NCBI RefSeq assembly: GCF_014696715.1
Contig: NZ_JACJQO010000001.1
Coordinates: 62,001-126,000, forward strand
Reading direction: 5' to 3'
DNA from: Pseudanabaena sp. FACHB-2040
GTDB lineage: Bacteria; Cyanobacteriota; Cyanobacteriia; Phormidesmidales; Phormidesmidaceae
Length of the DNA: 64,000 nt
This document shows, piece by piece, positions 63,424 to 64,000 of this stretch (positions are counted from its first letter, which is position 1; each line of letters starts with the position of its first letter). Both the position numbers and the translations under genes were made by a program. The notes under the pieces are model-generated. The model made no database searches, was not told the DNA's origin, and saw only the letters and a list, made by a program, of their open reading frames with translations.

Positions 63424-63447
63424 TCCTTCTTCGGAAGGATTTTTTTT
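63424..63447 (+). terminator. Terminator after ycf66-like gene
   Basis: TCCTTC (63424-63429) pairs with GAAGGA (63434-63439) across a TTCG loop, followed by eight T. Confidence 0.85.
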
Positions 63448-63472
63448 GACTAACTTTTCCTGACTTGCCTCC

Positions 63473-63859
63473 ATGTTGATTACCCTGGTGCCGTTTTTAA
63501 GCTCTGTAGATACTGCTGATATTGCAGGCATTGCCCTCTGGTCTTTGGCCCTTTACCTGGGTTTCTCTCCCCTAAGTAACCGGGTTGTTGACCAGATCTA
63601 CCAATGGCTAAACATTGCTGAAGAGGTTACGCGGAGCACTCAAACTGAGAAGAAGCGATCGCACCAGCAACGAGACGACCAGTATGCTCTGGTGGCTTCG
63701 CTGCTGAGCATATTGCCCTTTTTAGTGGTGGGCGGGCTGCTCAACTATGGTGTTGAAATAGGCTTGGGTCGCAGCTGGGCCGTTAGTGTTGGCGTGCTGG
63801 CCTGTGTGAGCTGTGGCGTTTACGAGTTGGGTCGCCGAGACGGTCAGGCACCGGATTGA
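63473..63859 (+). CDS. Small membrane protein of unknown function
   Basis: 128 aa, with two or three hydrophobic segments: DIAGIALWSLALYLGFS, VASLLSILPFLVVGGLLN and WAVSVGVLACVSCGVYEL. A polar linker (about 55-72, RSTQTEKKRSHQQRDDQ) separates them. No family was recognised, although the gene layout ycf66 - membrane protein looks like an ordinary cyanobacterial arrangement. Its TGA overlaps the TTG start of the next gene (TTGA), which suggests translational coupling. Confidence 0.7.
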   Translation: MLITLVPFLSSVDTADIAGIALWSLALYLGFSPLSNRVVDQIYQWLNIAEEVTRSTQTEKKRSHQQRDDQYALVASLLSILPFLVVGGLLNYGVEIGLGRSWAVSVGVLACVSCGVYELGRRDGQAPD

Positions 63860-64000
63860 CTGAGCTTTTTATTGTTAGCGGAGCAATAGCCAGTGTTTTG
63901 CTAGCTATTACTCCGCTAAGTCATGCTAATAAGTTGGTTTTGAGCTGGGAAACCGAGCTAACCCTTGAAGGTTTGGGCGGCGCTTTGCTTGACCCAACTA
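63856..64000 (+). CDS. Exported protein, 3' truncated by window edge
   Basis: A frame opening at TTG 63856 runs without stop to the end of the window. It begins with a signal-peptide-like stretch (TELFIVSGAIASVLLAI, then TPLSHA) and continues as LVLSWETELTLEGLGGALLD. The start overlaps the upstream stop in TTGA. Only 48 residues are visible, so the family is not known. The start codon assignment is tentative, but the coding look of the frame is good. Confidence 0.5.
   Translation, partial: MTELFIVSGAIASVLLAITPLSHANKLVLSWETELTLEGLGGALLDPT

Noticed and set aside
63875-63919. Hairpin TTAGCGGAG...CTCCGCTAA near the right end
   Set aside because: It lies inside a credible coding frame with a signal peptide (63856-64000) and has no T-tract, so a terminator call is not supported.

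Overview
The window is cyanobacterial chromosome. It carries psbX, a ycf66-family gene, a YggT/Ycf19-like gene, a DUF98/Ycf21-type chorismate lyase and DUF2949, and the HIP1 octamer GCGATCGC recurs in most genes. Long GAF/PAS histidine kinases, GC-rich short tandem repeats in spacers and the overall gene set suggest a filamentous Leptolyngbya-like lineage; that placement is inference. No rRNA, CRISPR array or intact transposon was seen. One tRNA-Leu(GAG) is present.

Layout. 1-7.2 kb: a TPR protein cut by the window edge, a HypF-like protein that has lost many family signature residues, a serine hydrolase with a peptidoglycan-binding domain, a small stress-type membrane protein, and a short membrane ORF broken by one in-frame TGA. 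7.4-10 kb: two coupled ABC-2 permeases without an ATPase, and a secreted protein. 10-14.4 kb: a hybrid histidine kinase with seven PAS domains.

15-22.8 kb is the most unusual part: a complete sugar phosphotransferase system. It consists of an EIIA-HPr-EI fusion, a PtsG-like EIIC-EIIB protein with an extra cysteine-less EIIB domain, NagB and NagA, with a secreted SH3-like protein between them. By family knowledge the set would import and phosphorylate glucose or an amino sugar, then deacetylate and deaminate GlcNAc-6-P to fructose-6-P. Sugar PTSs are generally considered absent from cyanobacteria.

22.8-35.5 kb: DedA, an MgtC gene with an elaborate structured leader, and a signalling and stress block. 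The block holds response regulators, a response-regulator/kinase hybrid, a group 2 sigma factor, CsbD, USP, cupin, a cysteine-less rhodanese, GSP17M-like proteins and an IF-3 paralogue. 35.6-40.6 kb: a minus-strand cluster of an ABC exporter, a type III polyketide synthase, a cytochrome b5-desaturase fusion and a 73-aa protein, probably a lipid or phenolic natural-product locus.

41-43.3 kb: glgB. 44-49.4 kb: an RND efflux pair divergent from a PadR regulator with a clear dyad before its start codon. 49.4-54.1 kb: a multi-GAF/PAS HisKA_3 kinase with its NarL-type partner. 54.2-56.7 kb: a DsbA-like protein and a more AT-rich cassette (AraC regulator, two-domain ABM-like protein, truncated NDH-2). 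56.8-64 kb: housekeeping genes (HAD phosphatase, CDF transporter, chorismate lyase, tRNA-Leu, accC, yggT, psbX, ycf66) and the start of an exported protein that runs out of the window.
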